64,000 nucleotides of DNA from Rhodococcus sp040643435 (GTDB lineage Bacteria > Actinomycetota > Actinomycetes > Mycobacteriales > Mycobacteriaceae): assembly GCF_040643435.1 (NCBI RefSeq), contig NZ_JBEYUH010000005.1, forward strand, positions 62,001-126,000, in the 5' to 3' direction. Made by a program: the position numbers and the translations under genes. Below, one piece after another: positions 1 to 7,636 of this stretch; positions within the stretch are counted from its first letter, which is position 1, and each line of letters begins with the position of its first letter. Below the pieces are notes generated by a model. It did not search any database. It was not told the origin of the DNA and worked only from the letters and a program-made list of their open reading frames with translations.

Positions 1-447
1 ATAGCGTTCGGCGTGCGGCGGTAGAACCTCGAAACCGTGATTGCGCGCTTCGCCGTCGAACATCGACGTCACGATATTGGCGCCGACCCTGCCTCCGCTG
101 ATGTGGTCGAGCGACGCAAGCATCCGTGCGGCGTGGAACGGCGTGAAGAAGCTGGCCGAGATCGTGGTGACCAGACCGATCCGTTCGGTAGCGCGCGCCA
201 TCGCCGACAGCGCGGTCAGCGGTTCGAGGAACCAGGTGGTACCGGCCGTGTACTTCGGATCGACGCTGTGCCCGTCGGCGAAGAAGACCGCGTCGAAGCA
301 TCCGCGTTCGGCGGTGCGGGCCAGTTCCTCGAAATAGGTGATGTCGCCGATGCGTTCGGCAGCGGAATCCGGGTGGCGCCATGCCGACGAGTGGTGGCCC
401 ACCCCGTACAGAAAGGCATTCAGGTGGAGGGTGCGCGGACCGGCCAT
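1..447 (-). CDS. NtaA/SnaA/DmoA-type FMN-dependent monooxygenase, C-terminus outside window
   Basis: This is the N-terminal 149 codons of a luciferase-like, reduced-FMN-dependent monooxygenase; the gene runs off the left edge. The start matches the NtaA/SnaA/DmoA family: a hydrophobic first strand (LHLNAFLYG), then a His-His-Ser-Ala-Trp-Arg-His-Pro segment, an EELARTAERGCFDAVFFADG block near residue 45, and a GLVTTISASFFTPFHAARMLASLD block near residue 100. Family members oxidise C-N or C-S substrates with FMNH2 supplied by a separate reductase. The ATG overlaps the TGA of the upstream dehydrogenase, so the two are translationally coupled and share the TPP riboswitch leader. The substrate cannot be read from the sequence; the riboswitch suggests a link with thiamine or its breakdown products. 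Confidence 0.8.
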   Translation of the reverse strand, partial: MAGPRTLHLNAFLYGVGHHSSAWRHPDSAAERIGDITYFEELARTAERGCFDAVFFADGHSVDPKYTAGTTWFLEPLTALSAMARATERIGLVTTISASFFTPFHAARMLASLDHISGGRVGANIVTSMFDGEARNHGFEVLPPHAERY

Positions 448-1214
448 CAGTCCATCACCAGCCCTCCGTCGACCACCAGGTTCTGCCCGGTGACTGCCCG
501 CGACCAGTCGGATGCGAAGAACAGCACCGCTGCCGCGAAATCCTCGGGAGTGGTCACCTTCCGCAGCGGCGTCGACGACGCGATCAGGTCGAACACCTCC
601 TCCGGGGTCGCCGACGATGCGTCGGTCGTGCGGAGCAGACCGCCGGAGACCATGTTGACGCGGATACCGTCGGGTCCGAGATCGGCGGCGAAGGTGCGGG
701 TCAGCGACAACAGTGCCGCCTTGGCTGCGGTGTAGTCGTGGTACGGGACCACCGGGTGCTGGAACAGGTTGGTTCCGATGTTCACGATGCTGCCGCCCCC
801 GGCCTCCCGCATGCCCGGCAAAGCTGCCTGGATGACGTTGACCGCTCCCCCGACGACGCCGTCGAACTGGGTTCCGAAGTCGGCGTATCCGATCTCGTCG
901 GCCTTGGCGCGCGCGTCACCGTTGAACGAGAAGTCCGGCAGGGCATTGTTGACGACCGTCGTGACGGGTCGTCCGAAGTGCTCGCGGGCGCGGTCGAACA
1001 ACGACACGACTTCGGTGCGGTCGGTGACGTCGGCCCGAATGGCGATGGCGCGGTCGCGTCCGATCTCGTCGGCCAGTTCGTGCGCGCTCTCACCGCTGGT
1101 CCGGTAGTCGAGAACGACTGCGGCCCCTTCCTCGGCGAATGCCTGCGCGAGGCTGTAACCGAGGCCACGCCCGGCACCGGTCACGAGGACGATCCGGTTC
1201 TGCAATGACGACAT
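447..1214 (-). CDS. SDR-family oxidoreductase (3-oxoacyl-ACP reductase-like), TPP-riboswitch controlled
   Basis: A 255-residue classical short-chain dehydrogenase. The NAD(P)-binding TGAGRGLG motif is near residue 12, an NNA motif (VVNNALPDF) is near residue 88, and the YxxxK catalytic pair is in the YHDYTAAKAA segment near residue 160. The C-terminus ends in the usual VDGG segment. The substrate is unknown. The gene sits directly behind a canonical TPP riboswitch, and its Shine-Dalgarno sequence forms one arm of a perfect hairpin, so translation is probably shut off when thiamine diphosphate is plentiful. It is coupled to the FMN monooxygenase by a TGATG overlap. SDRs are not thiamine biosynthetic enzymes, so this pair may handle a thiamine precursor or degradation product (inference). 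Confidence 0.88.
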   Translation of the reverse strand: MSSLQNRIVLVTGAGRGLGYSLAQAFAEEGAAVVLDYRTSGESAHELADEIGRDRAIAIRADVTDRTEVVSLFDRAREHFGRPVTTVVNNALPDFSFNGDARAKADEIGYADFGTQFDGVVGGAVNVIQAALPGMREAGGGSIVNIGTNLFQHPVVPYHDYTAAKAALLSLTRTFAADLGPDGIRVNMVSGGLLRTTDASSATPEEVFDLIASSTPLRKVTTPEDFAAAVLFFASDWSRAVTGQNLVVDGGLVMD

Positions 1215-1221
1215 TCTTGTA

Positions 1222-1241
1222 CCTTCCCTGGGTCGGGAAGG
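1222..1241 (-). promoter_or_regulatory. Shine-Dalgarno-sequestering hairpin (riboswitch expression platform)
   Basis: On the minus strand CCTTCCC (1241-1235) pairs perfectly with GGGAAGG (1228-1222) around a six-base loop. The 3' arm is the only good ribosome binding site for the SDR, seven bases before its ATG. This is the layout expected for a translation-off expression platform below the TPP aptamer. There is no U-tract, so transcription termination is less likely. Confidence 0.7.
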
Positions 1242-1275
1242 GTGCGTGACAGCGACAGACCTGTGTCCTGTCGCC

Positions 1276-1358
1276 GGCTCGGCATCCCTTCGCTCGCATA
1301 ATCGAGATCAGGTTCGACGGGTGTTCTCTCAGCCGTTTCCGGCACCCCGTGTCGAGTC
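1276..1358 (-). ncRNA. TPP (THI-box) riboswitch aptamer
   Basis: Read on the minus strand, the segment carries the conserved THI-box blocks in order: GGGGTGCC, GGCTGAGAGA, ACCCGTCGAACCTGATCT and AGCGAAGGGATG. A closing helix can form between CTCG (complement of 1353-1356) and CGAG (complement of 1278-1281). Spacing and order match the thiamine diphosphate aptamer. It lies about 60 bases upstream of the SDR start codon. Confidence 0.95.
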
Positions 1359-1620
1359 CTGGGCACAGGCTACACCCGAGGTGGAGCACATTCGACAACC
1401 GAGCGCGTGTGCATTCACGAGATCGTCACACGACAGACTCGGGGTGTTAGCCGCACGGAGTTAGAAATGGACCATTCCCGGTCCCGACCCGTGAAAGGAG
1501 ATTCCGACGCACACGCCGGCCCCTCAGAACGCTTCCTATGTCTCCCGTTCTCAGCACCTCGGAGACGTCTCACCGCGTGAGCGCACCGCGCTCCGCACAC
1601 CCGCGACCCGCCAGGAGTCC

Positions 1621-3102
1621 GTGTGGTTCGAGGGTCGCTACGCGATCCCGATCACGACGACCACACCTCACGAGGCGCAGGTCGAGGATCTTTTGTTCCT
1701 GCGCCGGGTACTCGACCGTGCGCGGATCGACTACCTCCTCGTGCGCGACGACAGTCCGCGTCCGATTCTGGCGATCGACCGGTCCGATCGGAAGCGACTG
1801 CACGCCGCTGTCGCCGAAGGATGTGCCGACGAACCCTTCTATTCGAAGGCCGTGGGGACGAAACGGCGCCCGGTTCCGGTGGCGGACGGGCACCTCTCAC
1901 GAAACAAGAAGGACCGGGTGTTCCGGGTGTTCCGGCCGCGGTTCGAACCGACCAGCGGGTTGCGCTACGGACCGTCGAACGGTGTGCAGATCGAACTGTG
2001 GACCTACACCGACGACGAAGTGATCATGCCTCGCCCGAACGCCCTCACCCGCACGATCGCACTGCGCGACGAGATGCGACGAACGACGGTCGAACGGTAC
2101 GGACAGCTCTGGCCCACCATCGAAGGCATGTTCGACCGGCATCCGGGAGACATACCGTTCGAGATCGACCTGGTCTTCTCCTGGGTCGACGGGTCGTCGA
2201 AGTCGTTCCAGGCCAGGCGCGCGAAGCTGATGCAGAACTATGTCGTCGGTGAAGGCGACGATTCACCTGCACGCTATCGCCACATCAACGAACTCAAGTA
2301 CGCACTGAGGTCGGTGCACATGTACGCGCCGTGGGTGCGGCGGATCTTCGTCGCGACCGACTCGCCGCGACCCGCCTGGCTCGCCGACGACCCGCGCGTG
2401 ACGTTCGTACGCAGCGAGGAGTTCTTCGCCGATCCGTCCGTGTTACCGACACACAACTCCATGGCGGTCGAGTCGCAGCTGCATCATATTCCCGGATTGT
2501 CCGAGCACTTCCTCTACTCGAACGATGATATGTTCTTCGGTCGCCGGGTGAGCCCGAGCCTGTTCTTCTCCGGCGGAGGCGTAAGCAAGTTCATCGAGTG
2601 GGACGTGCGCATCGGGCTCGGCCGGAACCATGCCGCGCGCAGCGGATTCGAGAACTCCGCGCGCATGAACCGTAAGCTTCTGCAAGATCGGTTCGGAATC
2701 ACCATCACTCGGCACCTCGAACACACTCCCGTTCCGCTGCGCAGGTCGATCATGGCGGAGATGGAGGCGGAGTTCGCGAACGAGTTCGCAGCAACGGCGG
2801 CGAGCCCCTTCCGAGCTGCCGACAACATCTCGGTGACGAATTCCTTCTACCACTACTACGCGCTGATGACCGGTCGTGCGGTCCAGCAGACCGCGGCGAG
2901 GGTGGAGTATGTCGACACCACGGCGAAATCCGGGCTGCGTCGGCTCGACACGCTCCTGACTCGACGCAACATGGACCTCCTCTGCCTCAACGACGGCAGC
3001 AGGCCCGAGGTCGACCTGGAGTTGCGCACCGCGAAGGTGACACAATTCCTCGAGCGGTACTATCCGATTCCGGCGCCCTGGGAAACCGGCTGTCCCGGCT
3101 GA
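1621..3102 (+). CDS. Stealth-family sugar-1-phosphate transferase (CpsY-like)
   Basis: A 493-residue protein with the four conserved regions of the Stealth family, enzymes that transfer hexose- or hexosamine-1-phosphate to surface glycans. CR1 is IDLVFSWVDG (about residue 182), CR2 starts HINELKYALRSV (about 221) and continues to a TDSPRPAWL segment, CR3 is HNSMAVESQLHHI with FLYSNDDMFFG (about 278-310), and CR4 lies around residues 400-425 (ADNISVTNSF). Size fits actinobacterial members. The GTG start follows AGGAG four bases upstream, and no earlier in-frame start was seen. No capsule or glycan export genes are nearby, so the acceptor is unknown. It is convergent with the cAMP phosphodiesterase. 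Confidence 0.88.
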   Translation: MWFEGRYAIPITTTTPHEAQVEDLLFLRRVLDRARIDYLLVRDDSPRPILAIDRSDRKRLHAAVAEGCADEPFYSKAVGTKRRPVPVADGHLSRNKKDRVFRVFRPRFEPTSGLRYGPSNGVQIELWTYTDDEVIMPRPNALTRTIALRDEMRRTTVERYGQLWPTIEGMFDRHPGDIPFEIDLVFSWVDGSSKSFQARRAKLMQNYVVGEGDDSPARYRHINELKYALRSVHMYAPWVRRIFVATDSPRPAWLADDPRVTFVRSEEFFADPSVLPTHNSMAVESQLHHIPGLSEHFLYSNDDMFFGRRVSPSLFFSGGGVSKFIEWDVRIGLGRNHAARSGFENSARMNRKLLQDRFGITITRHLEHTPVPLRRSIMAEMEAEFANEFAATAASPFRAADNISVTNSFYHYYALMTGRAVQQTAARVEYVDTTAKSGLRRLDTLLTRRNMDLLCLNDGSRPEVDLELRTAKVTQFLERYYPIPAPWETGCPG

Positions 3103-3145
3103 CCTTCCGACTCGACGGGCGCTTCCCTCCCCCGGCCTGATGTCG

Positions 3146-4066
3146 TCAGACGCGAACCGTGATGTCGGGGTTGTCGGGAATGCGGATGCCGGCTTCGGCG
3201 AGGAGTCGTGCGGCGTCCTCGGCCGTGTGGGGCTCCCCGGTGGTGGCGTAGCTACCACTGGGCACCACCGAATGGACGATCGTGTCCGGATAAACGTGCA
3301 CCAGGTTGAATCCCTGCGCGCCGTCGTGCCCGCGCTGCGAGCCGACCGGAACGTTGAGGTCCTGCGTGTAACAGGTGGACGAGGCGACGGACACCGGGAT
3401 GCCCGCGAAGGTCGCCGAGGTCGAATAGTGCAGGTGGCCGCCGAGGATCGTACGCACATCGGTGTCGCGCAGCACCTCGGCGAGGCCGGCCTGGTCGCGT
3501 AGTTCGACGAGGACGGCCATGTCGAAGACGCTGGGCACCGGTGGATGATGCAGTGCGAGAACGGTACCGAACGGTGCGGGCGTGGAGAGTTCGTCGGCCA
3601 GCCAGTCGAGTTGCTCGGCAGATACCTCGCCGTGGTGATAACCCGGAACCGAAGTGTCGAGCGCGATGATTCGCAGTCCGCCGACCATGTGGACTTCGTC
3701 GATGGGCGCGCCGATGGGCGCTGCGTCCAGCAGTTCTTCCCGGAAAACGGCCCGGTCGTCATGGTTACCCATGGCCCAGACGATCTCGGCGCCGAGCGCT
3801 GCTGCCAGCGGTTCGACAAGCCCGCGAAGCTTGCGGTAGGCGTCGGGTTGACCGCGATCGGCGAGGTCTCCGGTGAATACCAAGGCGTCGGGACGGACCT
3901 GTGACGCACGAATGTCCTCGAGAATCAGGCCGAGGCGGGTGTCGGCGTCGACAGTGCCGTAGAGGAGCTCGTTGCCACCGACGAGATGGGTGTCGGTGAG
4001 GTGGAGAAGCGTGTGGGAAGGTCTGGGATATTCGGCTGTTCGCTCAGGGGCTGGAGAGCTGCCCAT
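3146..4066 (-). CDS. cpdA: 3',5'-cyclic AMP phosphodiesterase (Rv0805-type metallophosphoesterase)
   Basis: A 306-residue class III cyclic nucleotide phosphodiesterase. The calcineurin-like metal motifs are all present: DTH (HLTDTHLVGG), GDLAD, GNHDD, a His in LALHHPP and the GHLH motif. Recalled from memory, the M. tuberculosis Rv0805 protein shares long identical stretches (for example RKLRGLVEP and DTSVPG), so orthology is very likely. The enzyme hydrolyses cAMP with a two-metal centre and may also attach to the cell envelope. It is a single gene. A CRP/GlxR-like box lies 170 bases upstream, which would couple cAMP breakdown to the cAMP receptor. Confidence 0.92.
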   Translation of the reverse strand: MGSSPAPERTAEYPRPSHTLLHLTDTHLVGGNELLYGTVDADTRLGLILEDIRASQVRPDALVFTGDLADRGQPDAYRKLRGLVEPLAAALGAEIVWAMGNHDDRAVFREELLDAAPIGAPIDEVHMVGGLRIIALDTSVPGYHHGEVSAEQLDWLADELSTPAPFGTVLALHHPPVPSVFDMAVLVELRDQAGLAEVLRDTDVRTILGGHLHYSTSATFAGIPVSVASSTCYTQDLNVPVGSQRGHDGAQGFNLVHVYPDTIVHSVVPSGSYATTGEPHTAEDAARLLAEAGIRIPDNPDITVRV

Positions 4067-4235
4067 GATCTCTCACTTCCATTCGCCCGTTTCGGGGGCA
4101 CTCGACCGTCATCAACCGTAGCGACTCCGTTTCGACTGCTCCACGATTTCTGCATCACATCACGACCTCGAACCCGTGCAGAACGGTGGGCTACCAGGCG
4201 GTGACCTGCAGAAACGAGCAGAGGTGCGAAGCCTG

Positions 4236-4250
4236 GTGATCTAGGTCACA
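4236..4250. promoter_or_regulatory. CRP/GlxR-type half-palindromic box upstream of cpdA
   Basis: GTGA-N6-TCACA, matching nine of ten bases of the TGTGA-N6-TCACA consensus used by actinobacterial CRP/GlxR. It sits about 170 bases before the cpdA start and overlaps the last codon of the neighbouring hydrolase gene. Binding is inferred. Confidence 0.4.
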
Positions 4251-5166
4251 ATGGATGATCGTCTGCGGGCCGGTCGTCCTCGCCCACCGCCCGCCCGAGG
4301 GCGTCCCGCAGCACGGCATCGACCTCGTCGCCCGGATTCATCGGCACTGTGTGGTGGGTACCGGAGGAGAGGTTGACGGCCCGGCAGGACGGCAGTGCAG
4401 CCTGCGCCGCCCGCGCCACCCTCGCCGGATCGTGCACTTTCCCGAACGGAGCAAGAACGACCGTGGTGCCCACCGGCAAGTGGGCCAGGGCCTCGGCATC
4501 GGGGCGCCGAGGCACGATCGTCCTCCCGGTCGGGAAACTCGCAGCGCCGAGCGCCATCAGAGTGACCCAGTCGGGATCGAGTTGCGCCCCTCGGGTTTCC
4601 CACGCGAGGAAGGCGCGTTCGCGAGCAATGGTGGGCCGGAGGAGGATCGGCAGCGCGCGAAGAAGGTATCCGAATCGCATTCCGGCGAAGCACGAGTTGG
4701 GGTCGAGCAGGACGAGTTGCTCCACTCGGCCGGGAGCCCGGAGGGTCGACGCGAGCGCGATCATCGCGCCGTAGGAATGACCGACGAGCGCATACCGAGC
4801 CGCACCGAGAGCGTCGGCGACGGAACCGAGCCATTCGAGCAGGTCGTCGACGTTGCGGACAGGATCGCCGGAGGCGACGCTGCGTCCGGCATCGCCGATG
4901 AGGTCGACGGCCAGGACCCGATGAGTCTCCCCCAGCGCGGCGACGTTGGCGAACCAGACCATGGAGGTCGCTCCGGCGCCGGGGAGGAGCAGCACCGGAG
5001 GACCCTCGGGTGGACCGAATTCGGTGACGCGGGTGGTACCGAAACGAGAAGGAAGATCGTGAATAATGCTGCCGCGCGGCCACTTCGCCAGGAGTGAGTC
5101 GTATGCGGCGTAGAAGGCACGGCCCTCGGCCGTGTCGACGAAGGGTATGCGGGGTGACCGGAGCAT
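4246..5166 (-). CDS. Alpha/beta-hydrolase, MarR-controlled
   Basis: A 306-residue alpha/beta-hydrolase. The oxyanion-hole region is LLLPGAGAT (about residue 60), the nucleophile elbow is GHSYG (about 130), and the catalytic His is probably in the THHTVP segment near residue 278. The short N-terminal cap and a length around 300 fit esterase or lactonase types; the substrate is unknown. The ATG at 5166 is preferred over the GTG at 5178 because GGAGG lies five bases before it. It is divergent from a MarR regulator, and a perfect 19-base palindrome lies 20 bases upstream, so repression by that regulator is likely. Confidence 0.85.
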   Translation of the reverse strand: MLRSPRIPFVDTAEGRAFYAAYDSLLAKWPRGSIIHDLPSRFGTTRVTEFGPPEGPPVLLLPGAGATSMVWFANVAALGETHRVLAVDLIGDAGRSVASGDPVRNVDDLLEWLGSVADALGAARYALVGHSYGAMIALASTLRAPGRVEQLVLLDPNSCFAGMRFGYLLRALPILLRPTIARERAFLAWETRGAQLDPDWVTLMALGAASFPTGRTIVPRRPDAEALAHLPVGTTVVLAPFGKVHDPARVARAAQAALPSCRAVNLSSGTHHTVPMNPGDEVDAVLRDALGRAVGEDDRPADDHPL

Positions 5167-5185
5167 CGGAACCTCCACCGTCGAA

Positions 5186-5204
5186 TATCTCGATAATCGA
5201 GATA
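5186..5204. promoter_or_regulatory. Perfect 19-base palindrome, probable MarR operator
   Basis: TATCTCGAT, a central A, then ATCGAGATA: a perfect 9-1-9 inverted repeat in the 77-base gap between the divergent hydrolase and MarR starts. Length and position are typical for a MarR-family dimer site controlling both genes. Confidence 0.7.
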
Positions 5205-5243
5205 CTAGGCGGGTGAGTAGACTCTGTCGAGAGGTGAGGTGTG

Positions 5244-5717
5244 ATGGCGGAATACGACAGCAGACTCGACATGGTTCATCGATTGCGCGCGCTCACGCTG
5301 CAACTCGACCTTCTCGGTGCCGAATTCGCGCAGGAGCACGGTTTGCACCCCACCGATCTCCGAGCACTGATCGGTCTCCTGGACCGGGAGCGAGCGGGCG
5401 AGCTCGCGACGCCCGGGTGGCTGGCCGAACACCTCCGTCTGAACACCGCCTCGGTCACAGCTCTCGTCGATCGGCTCGAAAAGGCGGGCCACGTGCAACG
5501 CGACCGCGACAGCAAAGACCGGCGACGTGTCATCCTGCGCGTCACGCCCGCCGCCGAGAAGCTCGGATGGGACTTCTTCGGACCGCTCATCGCCCAGGCA
5601 TCAGATGCGCTCGAAACCTTCTCCGCGGCCCGGCTGGACGCCGTGCGGGATTTCCTGGTCGCGATGACGGCAGCTGTGGAGTCCGCGCGCTCTCGTCAGC
5701 AGGACACCGAGCACTGA
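5244..5717 (+). CDS. MarR-family transcriptional regulator
   Basis: A 157-residue winged-helix repressor. The DNA-binding part runs from about residue 40 to 110: the recognition helix is in the LNTASVTALVDRLEKAGHVQR segment and the wing contains RDSKDRRRVILRVT, with the D-x-R-x-x-x-x-x-LT pattern of the MarR wing. N- and C-terminal helices form the dimer interface. The ATG at 5244 is preferred to the adjacent GTG at 5241 because of spacing from the GAGGTGAGG ribosome site. It is divergent from the hydrolase and presumably represses itself and the hydrolase through the palindrome at 5186-5204. The inducer is unknown. Confidence 0.88.
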   Translation: MAEYDSRLDMVHRLRALTLQLDLLGAEFAQEHGLHPTDLRALIGLLDRERAGELATPGWLAEHLRLNTASVTALVDRLEKAGHVQRDRDSKDRRRVILRVTPAAEKLGWDFFGPLIAQASDALETFSAARLDAVRDFLVAMTAAVESARSRQQDTEH

Positions 5718-5820
5718 GGGAGCCAGAAAGGCTCGATCCCATCGAGGCGGCGCTACTCCCCGAGCGACGAGAATTCCTGTTAACTTCCTGCCCCATCCAC
5801 ATACTTGCAGGGGGATGGGC

Positions 5821-6846
5821 ATGCACATACGTTCATGGGTCGCCGCGGCGCTCGCGGTCGCCTTCACGATCGCCGGGGCGGGAACGGCAGCGGCAGAGGA
5901 GCCCGCGCCACCTCCCCTGCCGGTAGGAAAGACATTCCTCGACGGCTTTGCACACGAATTCGGCGATCCGCACGGCAGCGCGCCCGGCACGAACGACTGG
6001 GACTGCGAGCCGTCGGAGGAACACCCCGATCCGGTGATCCTCGTCCACGGAACGGTGCTCAACCGTCAGAACAACTGGTCGTACCTCGGCCCCCTCCTCG
6101 CGAACGAGGGGTACTGCGTTTTCGCTCTCACTTACGGCAACCACGCCGACCTTCCGTGGCCGCTGAGCGCGGTCGGCGGTCTGCTCCCGATGCAGGAGAG
6201 CGCGCAGCAACTCTCCGGATTCGTCGACGAGGTACTCGCCGCAACCGGTGCGGAGAAGGTCGATCTGGTCGGACACTCGCAGGGCACGCTCATGCCCGTC
6301 TGGTACGTGAAGTTCCTGGGCGGCAACGAGAAGGTCGACGACTACGTCTCGCTCGGGCCGGTCTACGAAGGCAGCCACGCGTTCCTGCTCGCGGCCTCGT
6401 TCGAGTTGTTCGAGCGAGCCGGGGTGCGCCAGGACGTGGAGAATCTCGTCCACGCGATCGGCTGCGGCGCGTGCCCGCAGGTCCTCGCCGGCTCGGACTG
6501 GATCCACACCATCCAGCAGGCCGGGGTCTACGCCGACGAGGTGACGTACACGAACATCATGACCCGCTACGAGGAGATCGTGCTGCCGTACACCAGTGGC
6601 TACCGCGAAGCACCGAACGCGACGAATATCGTGCTGCAGGACCACTGTGCAAACGATTTCGTCGAACATGCCGGCATCGTCAACGATCCGAATGCGGCGT
6701 GGTTCATGCTCGAGGCACTCGATCCGGGCTCGGCCGGACCGCTGGAGTGCGTCTTCGTCCCGCCGATCCTGGGGTGGAGTCCTGATCCGACGATCAGCGA
6801 TCCCACACCCGAGGGAACGGTGGTCGCGGGTCGATTCGGCGCCTGA
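5821..6846 (+). CDS. Secreted triacylglycerol lipase/esterase
   Basis: A 341-residue exported alpha/beta-hydrolase. A signal peptide spans about residues 1-25 (hydrophobic core AAALAVAFTIAGAGTA, cleavage near AAAEE). The oxyanion strand is VILVHGTVLN, and the nucleophile elbow GHSQG places the catalytic Ser at about residue 153. Three pairs of Cys in the mature part would suit an extracellular disulfide-bonded enzyme. Layout resembles actinobacterial secreted lipases of the class 2 (EstA) type. The ATG at 5821 gives proper spacing from the G-rich ribosome site; an ATG two codons earlier is too close. The enzyme probably cleaves lipid esters outside the cell. Confidence 0.85.
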   Translation: MHIRSWVAAALAVAFTIAGAGTAAAEEPAPPPLPVGKTFLDGFAHEFGDPHGSAPGTNDWDCEPSEEHPDPVILVHGTVLNRQNNWSYLGPLLANEGYCVFALTYGNHADLPWPLSAVGGLLPMQESAQQLSGFVDEVLAATGAEKVDLVGHSQGTLMPVWYVKFLGGNEKVDDYVSLGPVYEGSHAFLLAASFELFERAGVRQDVENLVHAIGCGACPQVLAGSDWIHTIQQAGVYADEVTYTNIMTRYEEIVLPYTSGYREAPNATNIVLQDHCANDFVEHAGIVNDPNAAWFMLEALDPGSAGPLECVFVPPILGWSPDPTISDPTPEGTVVAGRFGA

Positions 6847-6927
6847 CCACGAAACAACCTGCGGCCGACAGAAAAATGGTGCAGAGTGTCCGGAACAGTC
6901 GGAATCGACACCGAAGCAGGGGGACAT

Positions 6928-7452
6928 ATGGCAGGACAGACGGTCCGGCGTACAGCGGCCGCGTTGCTCACCGCCGGCGCTGTCGGGACAGCGATGATCG
7001 CAGCGGCGGGCGTCGCCCAGGCTGCGCCGACATCCACGACGATGACCTGTTCCAGTGCGAATCCGCTCTTCTGGGCACCACCGTTCACCTGGACCGTTCA
7101 CGCGGCGTCCGGCGAATCGGCGCCACCGGACGGGCCACTCGAGCCGTCACTCCTGCTGTCCGGCGGCAACGAACTTCCGATTCCACCCGGGGGCCTGCTC
7201 CCCACGCTCGGCATCAACTGGTACGGCACCCAGGTGCTCGTCGACTGGCACAACCGCAATACAGGGCAGTCCGGCCGGAGCGTCAGCGACCGGGAAGCAT
7301 TGCAACAACATCCGCGGATACCAGTGAACCGCACCTGGACCGGCACCGGAACGGTGGATTTCACGGTCACACTCCAGACAGGTGCGGGCTGGTGGTTCGT
7401 CAACACCCAGAACGCGGTATGCAAGGGGACGATCGACATCGTGCAACGCTGA
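6928..7452 (+). CDS. Small exported protein of unknown function
   Basis: A 174-residue protein with a clear signal peptide (TVRRTAAALLTAGAVGT..., cleavage near VAQAA). The mature part starts with a Thr/Ser-rich stretch and has two Cys, one near its start and one near the end, and several Trp and Gly residues (WYGTQ, WHNRNTG, GAGWWF), suggesting a small beta-rich secreted domain. It has no catalytic motif that I recognise. The ATG at 6928 follows an AGGGGGA ribosome site; a longer in-frame start at 6886 would bury the signal peptide and is rejected. It lies 80 bases after the lipase on the same strand and could be co-expressed. Confidence 0.75.
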   Translation: MAGQTVRRTAAALLTAGAVGTAMIAAAGVAQAAPTSTTMTCSSANPLFWAPPFTWTVHAASGESAPPDGPLEPSLLLSGGNELPIPPGGLLPTLGINWYGTQVLVDWHNRNTGQSGRSVSDREALQQHPRIPVNRTWTGTGTVDFTVTLQTGAGWWFVNTQNAVCKGTIDIVQR

Positions 7453-7456
7453 ACAA

Positions 7457-7472
7457 GCGCTCTCATGAGCGC
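7457..7472. terminator. Short hairpin after the small exported protein gene
   Basis: GCGCTC, a TCAT loop, GAGCGC: a perfect six-base stem a few bases after the stop codon. There is no T-tract, so termination strength is uncertain. Confidence 0.35.
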
Positions 7473-7636
7473 GGAATCTCGCGGCTTGCCGCCGCTATAA
7501 CACGCGCGCAACTCTTTTCGGCGCGCAAACTTCAGCCAAAGCCTCGTCATGCACAGTCCCGCGATCGATCCACAGGTGTACCGAACCCGGACTTGTCAGG
7601 GAGTCGGCCGACACCACGCCGGGCAGGATCGTTCTC

